This document shows positions 1 through 10,371 of a stretch of DNA of 64,000 nucleotides, piece after piece. Source of the DNA: an uncultured Poribacteria bacterium. GTDB lineage: Bacteria; Poribacteria; WGA-4E; WGA-3G. The position numbers and the translations under genes are program-made. The notes under the pieces were generated by a model. That model did not search any database. It worked only from the letters and a program-made list of their open reading frames with translations, and was not told the origin of the DNA. The stretch is from positions 3,401,200 through 3,465,199 of the forward strand of contig OX639973.1 in assembly GCA_951828385.1 (NCBI GenBank). The letters are read 5' to 3'. The stretch's first letter is position 1, and the number at the start of each line of letters is the position of its first letter.

Positions 1-252
1 CCATATTCTGAAGAAGCCATCCGTACTTTAGCCCAAGTTCTCGCGGGCCCTGAGCGGCATATCTATCACACCGAGAGTTCATCTCAGCAAGGCAAGTTTT
101 ATACGCTGGAGGTTGTCGGTGTAGATATAACGTGCGATTGTCCAGGTTTCACGCACCGTGGCAGTTGCCGACATGTCCGTCCGCTGAAATCTGCTCTTGT
201 TGCGGGGAACCCTTTGCCGAAGGGGTACACGCAAGTTACGCCCGAAAAGTGA
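1..252 (+). CDS. SWIM zinc-finger protein, C-terminal fragment
   Basis: Frame 1 is open from the window edge to TGA at 250-252 and encodes 83 residues, so the start lies upstream of the window. The fragment contains a Cys-x-Cys pair (TCDCPGF), then Cys-x-His (SCRH) about nine residues later. This is the CxCx(n)CxH signature of the SWIM zinc finger, a DNA- or protein-binding module found in bacterial SWI2/SNF2 helicases and in stand-alone proteins. Only the tail is visible, so the full function cannot be read. The sulfatase downstream has its own promoter and is probably a separate transcription unit. Confidence 0.75.
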   Translation, partial: PYSEEAIRTLAQVLAGPERHIYHTESSSQQGKFYTLEVVGVDITCDCPGFTHRGSCRHVRPLKSALVAGNPLPKGYTQVTPEK

Positions 253-379
253 TAGGATTTATAGTAAAGTATAACACGCCTCGCCTTATTTTTAACCTGT
301 TCACCGGAAGTTTTAAAGTTCATTCCATTTTCGATCTTCCCTCCGTTTTAACGGAACTCCTTTCATCCGAATTTTCTGC

Positions 380-408
380 TTGACATCTCTCGGAAAACCC
401 TCTAAAAT
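380..408 (+). promoter_or_regulatory. sigma70-type promoter for the sulfatase gene
   Basis: TTGACA at 380-385 and TAAAAT at 403-408 are separated by exactly 17 bases. A purine-rich ribosome site (AGAGAGGAAA) lies just before the ATG at 447. Nothing else is evident between 253 and 379. Confidence 0.8.
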
Positions 409-446
409 GGAGACAGCCAAATCTAAACAGAGAGGAAAATAGAGAT

Positions 447-1811
447 ATGCCACAAGACTCAAATCAACCAAACGTCATCGTCTTTTTCACCGACCAGCAG
501 CGATGGGATACATCCGGCTTGCACGGGAATCCACTCGACCTGATGCCTAACTTCGATCGGATGGCACAGGGCGGTACACATGTCCGTCGCTCTTTTACAT
601 GCCAGCCCGTTTGCGGTCCCGCACGCTCATGCCTCCAAACCGGATTATACGCAACTCACACAGGATGTTTCCGAAATGGTATTCCGCTATCACCAAACCT
701 CAAGACCCTTGCACACCACTTCGGTGAGTCAGGTTATGCCACCGGATATATCGGTAAGTGGCACCTTTATAGTGGTGGCACTGGACCGGGCCCTGTGCCT
801 GCGGAGCATCGCGGCGGCTACGACTATTGGTTAGCATCCAATACGCTCGAATTCACTTCCGATGCATATCAGACAACGCTTTATGATAATGACAATAAAC
901 CCGTTGATCTCCCCGGCTATCGTGTAGACGCGCTCACCGACGCAGTGATACGCTACGTTGATGGGCATAAAAACGAGCCATTCTATCTCTTCACCTCATA
1001 CATTGAGCCACACCACCAAAACCATTTGGACGACTATCCACCGCCGGACGGGTATCGGGAACGATACACAGGGAAATGGATACCACCAGATCTTGCTGCG
1101 CTCGGTGGATCGACGCACCAGCACTTAGGTGGTTACTACGGTATGGTGAAAAGGTTGGATGAAGCCCTCGGCAGACTTTTAGATGCACTCAAGAGCCTCC
1201 ACCTACTTGATAACACGATTATTCTTTTTACCTCTGATCATGGGTGTCATTTCAAAACCCGTAATGGCGAATATAAACGCTCATGCCATGAAAGTTCTAT
1301 CCGTGTACCGACGGCTTTCCATGGCGGCGATTTCATCGGTGGTGGACAGATTCAAGAACTCGTCAGCCTCGTTGATCTTCCGCCGACGCTTCTTGATGCT
1401 GCAGGTTTGGAAATCCCGGCTGAAATGCAAGGCAGATCTATTATGCCGTTGGTACGCGGGGAAACGGATGACTGGCCAGAAGAGGTTTTCGTCCAAATTA
1501 GCGAGGCACAGGTCGGGCGCGCGGTTCGGACGCAACGTTGGAAATACGGCGTAGATGCTCCGAATAAGAGCGGCGGCAGAGATGCCGGATCAGACCGGTA
1601 TGTGGAACAATACCTTTACGATCTTCAGGCAGATCCATACGAGTTACGGAATCTCGTCGGACTTCAATCGCATGAACCAGTTACAGAGGTCATGCGGGAA
1701 CGGCTCATTCGGCGGATGTTGGAGGTAGGCGAAGAGGCACCAACGGTCGAACCGGCACCTACACAACGGAGCGGACAGCGCAGTGTAACCGAAGCGGAGG
1801 CGCGAAGTTAA
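447..1811 (+). CDS. type I sulfatase (alkaline phosphatase superfamily)
   Basis: The 454-residue product is a formylglycine-dependent sulfatase that should hydrolyse sulfate esters, probably of sulfated polysaccharide or another organic sulfate. The N-terminus carries the strand with metal-binding Asp16 (VFFTDQQRW). The signature CGPAR at residues 56-60 fits C-x-P-x-R, where the Cys is converted to formylglycine. A later TSDHG motif supplies further metal ligands. There is no signal peptide, so it is probably cytoplasmic. No catalytically complete formylglycine-generating enzyme is in the window. A dehydratase of the enolase superfamily follows on the same strand, which suggests desulfation followed by sugar-acid catabolism. 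The substrate cannot be assigned. Confidence 0.93.
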   Translation: MPQDSNQPNVIVFFTDQQRWDTSGLHGNPLDLMPNFDRMAQGGTHVRRSFTCQPVCGPARSCLQTGLYATHTGCFRNGIPLSPNLKTLAHHFGESGYATGYIGKWHLYSGGTGPGPVPAEHRGGYDYWLASNTLEFTSDAYQTTLYDNDNKPVDLPGYRVDALTDAVIRYVDGHKNEPFYLFTSYIEPHHQNHLDDYPPPDGYRERYTGKWIPPDLAALGGSTHQHLGGYYGMVKRLDEALGRLLDALKSLHLLDNTIILFTSDHGCHFKTRNGEYKRSCHESSIRVPTAFHGGDFIGGGQIQELVSLVDLPPTLLDAAGLEIPAEMQGRSIMPLVRGETDDWPEEVFVQISEAQVGRAVRTQRWKYGVDAPNKSGGRDAGSDRYVEQYLYDLQADPYELRNLVGLQSHEPVTEVMRERLIRRMLEVGEEAPTVEPAPTQRSGQRSVTEAEARS

Positions 1812-1829
1812 TGCTCTGAAAAAGAGAAG

Positions 1830-1884
1830 GGAAGACCGGAAGCGTGGAAGGATGGAAGAGCGCGGATCACTTTTCCGGTTTTCC
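1830..1884. repeat. GGAAG-rich imperfect hairpin between sulfatase and dehydratase
   Basis: GGAAGACCGGAAG at 1830-1842 pairs imperfectly with CTTTTCCGGTTTTCC at 1870-1884, and an inner GGATGG pairs with CCATCC. The same kind of GGAAGGTTGGAAG wording recurs at 34684-34738 and around 55815, so this is a dispersed intergenic repeat. It may also attenuate transcription between the two genes. Confidence 0.55.
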
Positions 1885-1918
1885 ATCCGAGAGTCTTTCA
1901 ATTTTGAATGGAGAAAAA

Positions 1919-3064
1919 ATGCAGATTACAGATGTGAAAACGTTGGTCATGGGGACCAGTTGGCGGAACTTAACCTTCGTCAAAGTTGAAACCGATGAAG
2001 GTTTGACGGGCATCAGCGAAGTGCGGATGAACAACCGCACGGATGCGCTTGTTGCCTATATTGACGGTGCGAAGAAGCGGCATGTCATCGGTAGCGACCC
2101 ATTTAACACTGAGGATCTCTACCAACGACTGTTTCGGGATGACTACGGTCGTGCTGGTGAAATCGTTGCGACTGGCATCAGCGTTATTGAAATTGCGTGC
2201 TGGGATATTATCGGCAAAGCATTGAACCAACCGGTCTACCGGTTGCTTGGTGGTGCGTGTCGCGATACGATTAAGGCGTACGCCAATGGTTGGTACCGCG
2301 TGGAGCGCTCTACGGAAGAATTTCATGCTGCAGCGAAAAGGGTGGTTGAAAAAGGGTATCGGGCACTGAAGTTTGATCCGTTTGGTGCAGGCTATTACGA
2401 ACTTTCTTATGAGGAGAAGTTGAAGTCTGTCGGACTCGTTGAAGCGGTGCGTGATGCTGTTGGTCCCGATGTTGAGATACTTGTTGAGATGCACGGTAGA
2501 TTTAGTCCGTATACGGCAATTGAGATTGCCGCCGAATTGGAAAAATTCCAACCGAGTTGGGTTGAGGAACCTGTGCCACCGGATAACATCGCAGCCCTCG
2601 CGAAAGCTGCCGATAAGATTAATCTACCTGTGGCTACGGGTGAACGACTCCATAATAAGTATGAGTATCGTGAGTTGATTAACCTACAAGCAGCAGACAT
2701 ATTACAGCCAGATATTACGCAGACGGGTGGCTTTTTGGAAACCAAGAAAATCGCAGCGATGGGGGATATGTGTTATATGACCGTCGCACCGCATAACGTT
2801 GGTGGACCTGTTTCCACAGCAACAGCCTTGCACTTCGCCGCTTGCACCACAAACTTCAAGATTCAGGAACATTTCAACGATTTCTCTGAAGCGTGGGTTA
2901 AAGAGGCGGCGACGGGATGCCCGGAAGTGATTGACGGTTATTTCAGTCTACCTGATGGACCTGGACTCGGTATGGAACTCAATGAGGATCTTATTGCCGA
3001 GCATCCGTATCGGGAAGGTTCATTCAACCTCTGGGAAGACGATTGGCACAAGCGCGAGTATTAG
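1919..3064 (+). CDS. mandelate racemase/muconate lactonizing family dehydratase (galactonate dehydratase-like)
   Basis: The 381-residue enolase-superfamily enzyme should abstract a proton alpha to a carboxylate, most likely dehydrating a sugar acid. ATG 1919 is chosen over the in-frame ATG at 1844: it follows GGAGA closely, and MQITDVKTLVMG is a typical family N-terminus, whereas 1844 would put repeat sequence into the protein. Visible family landmarks are KFDPFG (KxD-like), EMHGRF, WVEEPVPP and ATGER (acidic metal ligands), DILQPDITQTGG, and the catalytic His in APHNVGGP. That His and the general pattern resemble D-galactonate dehydratases. It lies downstream of the sulfatase, so the pair may degrade a sulfated sugar. 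Confidence 0.9.
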   Translation: MQITDVKTLVMGTSWRNLTFVKVETDEGLTGISEVRMNNRTDALVAYIDGAKKRHVIGSDPFNTEDLYQRLFRDDYGRAGEIVATGISVIEIACWDIIGKALNQPVYRLLGGACRDTIKAYANGWYRVERSTEEFHAAAKRVVEKGYRALKFDPFGAGYYELSYEEKLKSVGLVEAVRDAVGPDVEILVEMHGRFSPYTAIEIAAELEKFQPSWVEEPVPPDNIAALAKAADKINLPVATGERLHNKYEYRELINLQAADILQPDITQTGGFLETKKIAAMGDMCYMTVAPHNVGGPVSTATALHFAACTTNFKIQEHFNDFSEAWVKEAATGCPEVIDGYFSLPDGPGLGMELNEDLIAEHPYREGSFNLWEDDWHKREY

Positions 3065-3088
3065 TCTGAACTATGATTTCTGGGATTA

Positions 3089-3149
3089 CAGGATTTATGT
3101 GATACTGAACGCGGTAAATCAAGGGAATCTGATAATCACATAAATCCTG
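3089..3149. repeat. 15-bp perfect inverted repeat
   Basis: CAGGATTTATGTGAT at 3089-3103 is perfectly inverted at 3135-3149, with a 31-base loop. It lies between the dehydratase stop codon and the next promoter. No U-tract follows, so it looks more like a small palindromic repeat than a canonical terminator. Confidence 0.6.
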
Positions 3150-3181
3150 GTTCTGAGTGATGAGAAATTTGTGTGGAAAAC

Positions 3182-3211
3182 TTGAACTTTGGAAGCATCG
3201 TGTGGTATGCT
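3182..3211 (+). promoter_or_regulatory. promoter for the aspartic-protease/lysA pair
   Basis: TTGAAC at 3182-3187 and TATGCT at 3206-3211 are 18 bases apart, about 90 bases before the ATG at 3298. Confidence 0.55.
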
Positions 3212-3297
3212 TTAATAGGGATGTTGAAAATAAAATATCATCATTTAACACTCGGAAAAGATTTCTTGATTTCGCTGGTCCTATTAGGAGAAAGAAG

Positions 3298-4960
<1,663 letters not shown>

Positions 4961-4967
4961 CCCGTTT

Positions 4968-4989
4968 GGGCAGGTTCCCGTGCCTGCCC
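4968..4989. terminator. hairpin between convergent lysA and hydrolase genes
   Basis: GGGCAGG (4968-4974) pairs with CCTGCCC (4983-4989) across an 8-base loop. It sits in the 36 bases between two convergent stop codons. The flanks lack a strong U-tract. A closely similar GC hairpin ends the rRNA unit at 26548-26569. Confidence 0.6.
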
Positions 4990-4996
4990 TCTATAT

Positions 4997-6013
4997 CTAC
5001 AAACGCTCCTCCAAAAATGCAATCCCGGTTTCCAGATTGATTTCATGTTCACCTTGAAAATGATCGAGGACTAAGCGATCGCGGTGTCCTGATGCCTCAT
5101 AGATTTTCTCTACCTGTTTGAATGCTTGTAACGCATCCGCTTCAATAAAACACATATCGTCAGAACCGATCTGCACCATACATGCCCGTGGTGCTATTAA
5201 TCCTGCTACGTCTGCGATGTCGCCTGCCTTCCGTAGCCCGAACATAAATTGTGAACCACATGTATTCCCACGCCCGCGATCATTCAACGCGTCTATCAAT
5301 GTGCTGAGATAACAGACGATAACCGCTGCTTTCACTCGCCGATCCAAAGCAGAGATGTATGTCGTCATCGTGCCGCCGAAGGAACAGCCCATGCATCCTA
5401 AACGACGACTATCGACTTCAGGTCTCGACTGGAGATAGTCCAAACACCGTTGTCCGTCTGAGATATTAAGTTGCAGGAGTTGGTAGCCGAAGTACCCAAA
5501 TGCGAGATAGGCGATGTTGCATCCGTCACGACCGGGACGGCGTGCCCATTCATCGCGGTCCTTCCGTTCACCGAAGCATCGCCAATCGGGTGCGATCGTT
5601 ACAAATCCGCGCTGTGCCAATTCCACGGCGTACTGTTTCTGATAATCCTCTACGATGCCGACTGCGCCGTCTTTACCGACTCCGTGTCCGTGTGCACACA
5701 AAACCGCTGGTGCCGGGTTTTCTTCGCTTGCACCTTCCGGGATTAAGACGTACGCTGGCATCGAGGAAAATGGATCCGGATTGAAGATAATCTTTTCCCG
5801 TGTGTAGCCATCGTGCTGTGTCCGCTCCAGGGTTTCAACTTCCAAGGGTATTGCTTCTGGCGAAGGCCCCAGGTCTTTACCGAGATTGCGCCGGAATTTC
5901 TTTCGCCACGCTTGCCATTCCGTTTTCGTTATGCCATCGAAATGGAGAGGTGGCGTTGCTTTTAGAAGCTGGGCGACCCCTTGCTCCGTTGTCAAAAAAC
6001 GTTGTGCTGTCAT
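4997..6013 (-). CDS. alpha/beta hydrolase (dienelactone hydrolase/acetyl-xylan-esterase-like)
   Basis: The 338-residue cytoplasmic esterase-like protein has the nucleophile elbow GCSFGG (Ser as nucleophile), an oxyanion-type HGHG segment in LCAHGHGVGKDG, an acidic residue in QIGSDDMCF and a C-terminal His in QGEHEIN. These complete a Ser-Asp-His triad. The order matches large abhydrolases that often sit beside carbohydrate-catabolism genes. The ATG at 6013 follows GGAGG at good spacing, and a strong minus-strand promoter lies at 6082-6110. The substrate cannot be inferred. It is transcribed away from purB and convergent with lysA. Confidence 0.88.
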   Translation of the reverse strand: MTAQRFLTTEQGVAQLLKATPPLHFDGITKTEWQAWRKKFRRNLGKDLGPSPEAIPLEVETLERTQHDGYTREKIIFNPDPFSSMPAYVLIPEGASEENPAPAVLCAHGHGVGKDGAVGIVEDYQKQYAVELAQRGFVTIAPDWRCFGERKDRDEWARRPGRDGCNIAYLAFGYFGYQLLQLNISDGQRCLDYLQSRPEVDSRRLGCMGCSFGGTMTTYISALDRRVKAAVIVCYLSTLIDALNDRGRGNTCGSQFMFGLRKAGDIADVAGLIAPRACMVQIGSDDMCFIEADALQAFKQVEKIYEASGHRDRLVLDHFQGEHEINLETGIAFLEERL

Positions 6014-6081
6014 AATTGTGCCTCCGTTCGCGAGGGATGTAATCCCCGTATTCGCGTATCGTTTAGACTTTTACATCATTA

Positions 6082-6110
6082 TCTATACCGCAAAGGAAAG
6101 AAAAAGTCAA
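6082..6110 (-). promoter_or_regulatory. promoter for the alpha/beta hydrolase
   Basis: On the minus strand TTGACT (6105-6110) is followed after 17 bases by TATAGA (6082-6087). This gives a leader of about 60 bases before the ATG at 6013. Confidence 0.75.
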
Positions 6111-6231
6111 GTTTTATTGAGAAAAGCCACATCGCGAACATGCGGAAATCCGCAGAAATACGCAGAAATACCCAAGCAAAAACACCCCAAGCAAAACACT
6201 CGCTTCTACAACGCTATCAACAACAAAACGC

Positions 6232-6260
6232 TTTACATTCTCTTGGATTTTCGGTATAAT
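6232..6260 (+). promoter_or_regulatory. near-consensus promoter for purB
   Basis: TTTACA at 6232-6237 and TATAAT at 6255-6260 are 17 bases apart. The expected start of transcription (about 6267) lies past an in-frame ATG at 6264, which supports the ATG at 6318 as the real purB start. Upstream, 6138-6200 holds short repeats of AAAT/CGCAGA and CCAAGCAAAA type. Confidence 0.85.
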
Positions 6261-6317
6261 AAGATGAAAACAGAAAATCAGGTGCGGATTTGTCTCCGCC
6301 CTAACGGAGAAACATTT

Positions 6318-7721
6318 ATGGAACTTTACGAAGCCGTCAGTCCACTGGATTTCAGATATTATGGCAGTGATCCCGATTTTATGAAGCGATTGCTGCCTTA
6401 TGTCTCTGAGGCGGGGTACGTTACGTATCAGGCAAAGGTGGAGGCGGCGTTGGTCCGGACTTTAGCAAACTACGAGGTCTGCTCGTCAGCGATTGCCGAT
6501 GAGGTAGAGCAGGCGGTGGATTTGGTAACAGCAGAAGAGGTCTACGAGGAACAGTCGCGAATTCGGCATAATATCCGTTCGTTGGTTAATGTGATCCGGC
6601 GAAAGATTAGCCCGGAAGCACGTCCTTATGTCCATCTGTTCGCCACTTCTGCAGACATCTTGGATACTGCGACTGCCCTGCGGTTCAAAGCACTCACCGA
6701 AAACGTGATTGTTCCTGATTTAATCGCATTGGAACAGCAACTGATTGGATTGGCGCGCGAGCATGCCGAGACAGTACAAATCGGTAGGACACACGGGCAG
6801 CACGCGGAGCCGACAACGTTTGGCTATTCACTGGCACTCTATATCAGCCGTCTCGGCACCCGGATTGAGAAGATTCACGAGGCGGGACAAAACCTCCGTG
6901 GGCAATTCTCAGGTGCGGTTGGTGCGTTTAATGGACTCAGGCTGATTCATGAACATCCAGAACAGATTGAGGCAGATTTCCTGGCATTGCTCGGCTTGAA
7001 GCCATCCGATACACATACATCAACACAGTGTGTCGAACCGGAGTTTATCTCGGATCTGGCATATCAGGTCACAGCAGCGTATACGGTGCTTGCGAACTTC
7101 GCGGATGATATGCGACATCTCTATCGTACCGAAATCGCCGAGGTCGGTAGAAAATACAACCCACAACTGGTAGGCTCATCAACAATGCCGCATAAAGTGA
7201 ATCCAGAGGCGTACGAGAACATCAAAAGCTTATGGAAGGCGTTTGTGCCTCGCATGCAGACTGTTTTTATGGATAGCATCTTAGAGCATCAACGCGACCT
7301 GACGAACTCGGCATCCAGTCGTTTCTTGACAGAACTGTTTACAGCATTTGATTATGCCATCTATAGGCTTCGACGCGCATTGGAGGAAATGGATGTCAAG
7401 GCGGATAACATGCAGCGCAACCTCGCGCTGAGTGCAGAGGACACGATTGCGGAGCCGATCTATCTACTGATGGCGTATTACGGGTTTCCTGATGCGTACG
7501 ATCACACCCGGAAGTTAATCGGACAGGTACATCAGACAGGAAAAAGCCTGACAACGCTGCTGTGGGAAGATGAAATCTTTCGTCCGTTCCTCGACAAACT
7601 AACGGAACCACAGCGTGAGGCACTCCGAGATCCAACGAATTATATTGGTGCCTCGGTAAGGCGGACTCACGCGACGTGTGATGAATGGGAAAAACGGATT
7701 TTTAATTTACCTTGCGGTTAA
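6318..7721 (+). CDS. purB: adenylosuccinate lyase
   Basis: The 467-residue enzyme acts twice in purine synthesis, splitting fumarate from SAICAR and from adenylosuccinate. The fumarase/aspartase superfamily signature SSTMPHKVNPE is at about residues 286-296, and GRTHGQHAEPTTFG carries the conserved His of this family. ATG 6318 is preceded by GGAG at eight bases and follows the promoter at 6232-6260. The last 25 coding bases are the first part of a 111-bp unit duplicated in tandem downstream, so the coding end has been copied into the intergenic region. The gene itself is intact. Confidence 0.94.
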   Translation: MELYEAVSPLDFRYYGSDPDFMKRLLPYVSEAGYVTYQAKVEAALVRTLANYEVCSSAIADEVEQAVDLVTAEEVYEEQSRIRHNIRSLVNVIRRKISPEARPYVHLFATSADILDTATALRFKALTENVIVPDLIALEQQLIGLAREHAETVQIGRTHGQHAEPTTFGYSLALYISRLGTRIEKIHEAGQNLRGQFSGAVGAFNGLRLIHEHPEQIEADFLALLGLKPSDTHTSTQCVEPEFISDLAYQVTAAYTVLANFADDMRHLYRTEIAEVGRKYNPQLVGSSTMPHKVNPEAYENIKSLWKAFVPRMQTVFMDSILEHQRDLTNSASSRFLTELFTAFDYAIYRLRRALEEMDVKADNMQRNLALSAEDTIAEPIYLLMAYYGFPDAYDHTRKLIGQVHQTGKSLTTLLWEDEIFRPFLDKLTEPQREALRDPTNYIGASVRRTHATCDEWEKRIFNLPCG

Positions 7722-7918
7722 ACTTCGTGCGTTTAGACTTTTGTGTGCCTGCCTTAAATCCACACTCCACTTCGCTACGTGCTACGGTCTTGAAACTTTT
7801 TAGAGCAGATTTTTAATTTACCTTGCGGTTAAACTTCGTGCGTTTAGACTTTTGTGTGCCTGCCTTAAATCCACACTCCACTTCGCTACGTGCTACGGTC
7901 TTTGAAACTTTTAGAGCG
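7697..7918. repeat. 111-bp near-perfect tandem duplication over the purB 3' end
   Basis: The sequence starting GATTTTTAATTTACC at 7697 recurs at 7808 with almost perfect identity; the only differences are compensating T insertions and deletions near TCTTGAAAC. Copy one includes the last codons and stop of purB. Copy two runs to the start region of the next gene at 7928. The unit contains a GTGCCTGCCTT run. It looks like a recent slippage or recombination event. Confidence 0.92.
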
Positions 7919-7927
7919 GCGTAAAAA

Positions 7928-9286
7928 ATGTTTGATATTACCTATTTAGGGCGGCGATGTTTCCGTTTCATTAAACGCCATCCACGTATATCTACACTTG
8001 TTAGTTTATTATTCGTCTTCTGTCTGGGTATTTGGGCAGGACGGGTCATTCAGTTTAGCAAAATAACTGACTATTTCCGCTCCTATACCGATCCCGAGAT
8101 GAGCGATGTGACGAAATCAGTTGTGGACGGAATTACGCATCGACAGATATTAGATAACGGTGTGCTGACGAACATCCTTGCCATATCACCAGATGCAGCG
8201 GATATTCGCCCATATCGTGCGTTGAGTGCGGGTATCGGTATGGAATCGTTGATGTCACTTGCACAACGGCACAAGGCACTCGCTGCTATCAATGGCGGTT
8301 TCTTTGAGATGGCAGGTACGTTCCGCGGGGAGTCTGTTGGTGCACTGAAAATTGATGGTGAATGGGTAAGCGAACCGGAACAAGGTAGAGCTGTCATTGG
8401 ATTTAGGACAGTTGATGGGAAAATTGAGTCATACATCGACAGGATCGCCTTACGGCAGGAACTCGTTTTGTCGAGTGGAGAGACATTGGCAATTGATGGT
8501 ATGAATCGGCATCGTGGTCGAAATGAATTGATTATTTACCGTCCACAGTTCCACGCCGTAACATTGACAACGCCTAATGGTGTGGAAGTTGTCGTCCGGA
8601 ATGGTGAAGTAACCGGTATCTACGATAGACAGGGCAGTTCACGCATTCCAGCAGACGGTTATATCCTTTCCGCAAGTGGTAAAAAACATGGAGACTTATT
8701 GGCACACATCAAGGCGGGTGATACTGTCCAGATTCGTGAGACGGTCATCCCAGAACGCGTCGGGGATAGCAATTTATGGGCAAGTTTCGTTCATATTATC
8801 GGCGGCGGTCCGTTGCTATTGCGAGACGGTGTTGCACCTTCCACGCAAGCATACGAGCGTGAAGGGTTTGATCAAGCGTTTCATAGTTTTTGGCATCCGC
8901 GTACGGCAATCGGTAAAAAGGCAGATGGTACGCTCCTCTTTGTAACAATAACAGCAGCAGAGGCGGGTGTTCGACGCGGTGTTATGTTACCCCGGCTTTC
9001 GGAACTGTTTTTGGAATGGGGTGCGACGGATGCGCTTAATCTCGATGGTGGCAATTCCTCAATGCTGATAATTCGAGATGAGATCGTAAGTATCAAACAG
9101 AAAGATTCTACTAAACCTGAATCTAAAGATAGACTACAATCAACTTCTCGTGACAAACGACCGCAGAAAAAGGCTATAGTCCAGAAGAATACAAAACCGG
9201 CGCGTGGCAACCGCAGAATTCGTCCGATGCCACAGCAACAAGGACGCGCAATTGCAGATGCGATCTTGATTTTTTCAAAGCCTTAG
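7928..9286 (+). CDS. membrane-anchored phosphodiester glycosidase family protein (NAGPA-like)
   Basis: The 452-residue product has a membrane segment at about residues 22-42 and then a periplasmic domain. AAINGGFFEM near residue 120 and ALNLDGGNSSML near residue 370 are hallmarks of the NAGPA/phosphodiester glycosidase fold (PF09992 type). That family includes the human uncovering enzyme and bacterial proteins linked to exopolysaccharide or cell-wall glycan metabolism. The last 65 residues are Lys/Arg/Gln-rich and probably disordered. The 111-bp duplication ends about ten bases before the start codon and may have displaced its native leader. The substrate is unknown. Confidence 0.85.
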   Translation: MFDITYLGRRCFRFIKRHPRISTLVSLLFVFCLGIWAGRVIQFSKITDYFRSYTDPEMSDVTKSVVDGITHRQILDNGVLTNILAISPDAADIRPYRALSAGIGMESLMSLAQRHKALAAINGGFFEMAGTFRGESVGALKIDGEWVSEPEQGRAVIGFRTVDGKIESYIDRIALRQELVLSSGETLAIDGMNRHRGRNELIIYRPQFHAVTLTTPNGVEVVVRNGEVTGIYDRQGSSRIPADGYILSASGKKHGDLLAHIKAGDTVQIRETVIPERVGDSNLWASFVHIIGGGPLLLRDGVAPSTQAYEREGFDQAFHSFWHPRTAIGKKADGTLLFVTITAAEAGVRRGVMLPRLSELFLEWGATDALNLDGGNSSMLIIRDEIVSIKQKDSTKPESKDRLQSTSRDKRPQKKAIVQKNTKPARGNRRIRPMPQQQGRAIADAILIFSKP

Positions 9287-9403
9287 GGTATAATATAAGA
9301 GATATTTAGAATTTGAAAAAAATTGAGGCGGTGAGACCACGTCTTTAGTAGGTTGAGCACATCTAACTGCGAACAAATAGATCAGAATAGGAGGAGAAAA
9401 GCC

Positions 9404-10309
9404 GTGTTAAACAACAGCAGCACCTGCAAATCCATCGAAAAAAAATCTATATCTGGCGTAGAACCGAAGTCAGATTTACTGTCGCGACGCTCCTTCTTGA
9501 AGGGCTCCGTTGGGCTTGCGGCCTCTGCGGTCGCTGCAGGTGGGTTAATCCTGCCAGCCCATGCCCAATACGGATTCCGAGAATATATCCCTTACGACGC
9601 GACACGCGATATTCATTACGGCACGCGATACGGAGAGATTGAACACCATTATCCAGAGATGAACCCGACAGGCGAGAAATTCACCTTTGTCCGACTCAAG
9701 TATCCGGGTGGTGATTGGTACACAAATATCGTCAACTATTATCGCTGGCCATCGGACCATAAATTCACTGAGGAACTTCTTGAAAATACGACAATTGATG
9801 TTGACCTTCGCGAGAACCCGCAATACGTTGACATTGATGATGAAGGGCTATTTGCCTATCCGTTCCTCTACATGACAGGCCATCGCGGAATCCGGCTTTC
9901 CACTGAACAGGTGCGTAAACTGCGAGATTATTTTGAGCGTGGTGGTTTCCTCCACGTTGAAGATTGTGACGCACGCCTCAACGGTGGGCGCGGCGGTTTG
10001 CGTCCACATATCTATGAGATGCTGCGGAAAGTATTCCCAGAAAAGAAGCTGGAACCTTTAGAGATGAGCCATCCGATTTATCACACGCTCTATGGACACG
10101 ATGAGTACCTTGGCGGTGATAAACGTATTCCGGGTATCTCCGATCACGATGAAGCAATTATGGACGGTGATCGCGTGATGGTCTACTTCTGCCCGAGTGA
10201 TCTGAATTGTGCGTGGGAAGGTAGACCGTGCAGCCCTGGTGGTGAGGAGCAGAGAGTCTGGGCATTTGAACAAGGGATGAACGTCGTTGCGTACGCCCTC
10301 ACAAGGTAA
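9404..10309 (+). CDS. Tat-exported DUF4159 domain protein
   Basis: The 301-residue protein carries a twin-arginine signal (LSRRSFLKG followed by a hydrophobic stretch and AHA) and then a DUF4159 region (EKFTFVRLKYPGGDWYTN, FLYMTGHRGIRL, GGFLHVEDCDA). DUF4159 folds like a glutamine-amidotransferase/ThuA-type domain, but its biochemical role is not established. GTG 9404 is chosen because GGAGGAGAAAA lies right before it; the alternative TTG at 9353 has no ribosome site. It precedes the SBP-OmpA/VWA cluster by 62 bases. DUF4159 and VWA genes are, from memory, often close in related phyla, so it may belong with that cluster. Confidence 0.85.
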   Translation: MLNNSSTCKSIEKKSISGVEPKSDLLSRRSFLKGSVGLAASAVAAGGLILPAHAQYGFREYIPYDATRDIHYGTRYGEIEHHYPEMNPTGEKFTFVRLKYPGGDWYTNIVNYYRWPSDHKFTEELLENTTIDVDLRENPQYVDIDDEGLFAYPFLYMTGHRGIRLSTEQVRKLRDYFERGGFLHVEDCDARLNGGRGGLRPHIYEMLRKVFPEKKLEPLEMSHPIYHTLYGHDEYLGGDKRIPGISDHDEAIMDGDRVMVYFCPSDLNCAWEGRPCSPGGEEQRVWAFEQGMNVVAYALTR

Positions 10310-10321
10310 ATTTAACAAGTT

Positions 10322-10346
10322 TATCAGTTGTCGTTCTTAACTGATA
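10322..10346. repeat. TATCAGTT hairpin after the DUF4159 gene
   Basis: TATCAGTT (10322-10329) is perfectly inverted as AACTGATA (10339-10346). It is a short member of the ATCAGTT/AACTGAT heptamer family that fills many gaps in this window. Confidence 0.6.
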
Positions 10347-10371
10347 GCTGAAAAGGAACGCGAGGAAAATC

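Noticed and set aside
1844-1918. Longer start for the dehydratase
   Set aside because: The added 25 residues are encoded by a GGAAG repeat, and a ribosome site sits directly before the ATG at 1919.
5886-6317. Longer purB frame starting upstream
   Set aside because: It would begin inside the divergent hydrolase gene, before the strong promoter at 6232-6260, and the family N-terminus starts at 6318.
9266-9304. Promoter before the DUF4159 gene (TATAAT at 9299-9304)
   Set aside because: No -35-like box lies at 16-18 bases; the nearest TTGATT is 27 bases away.
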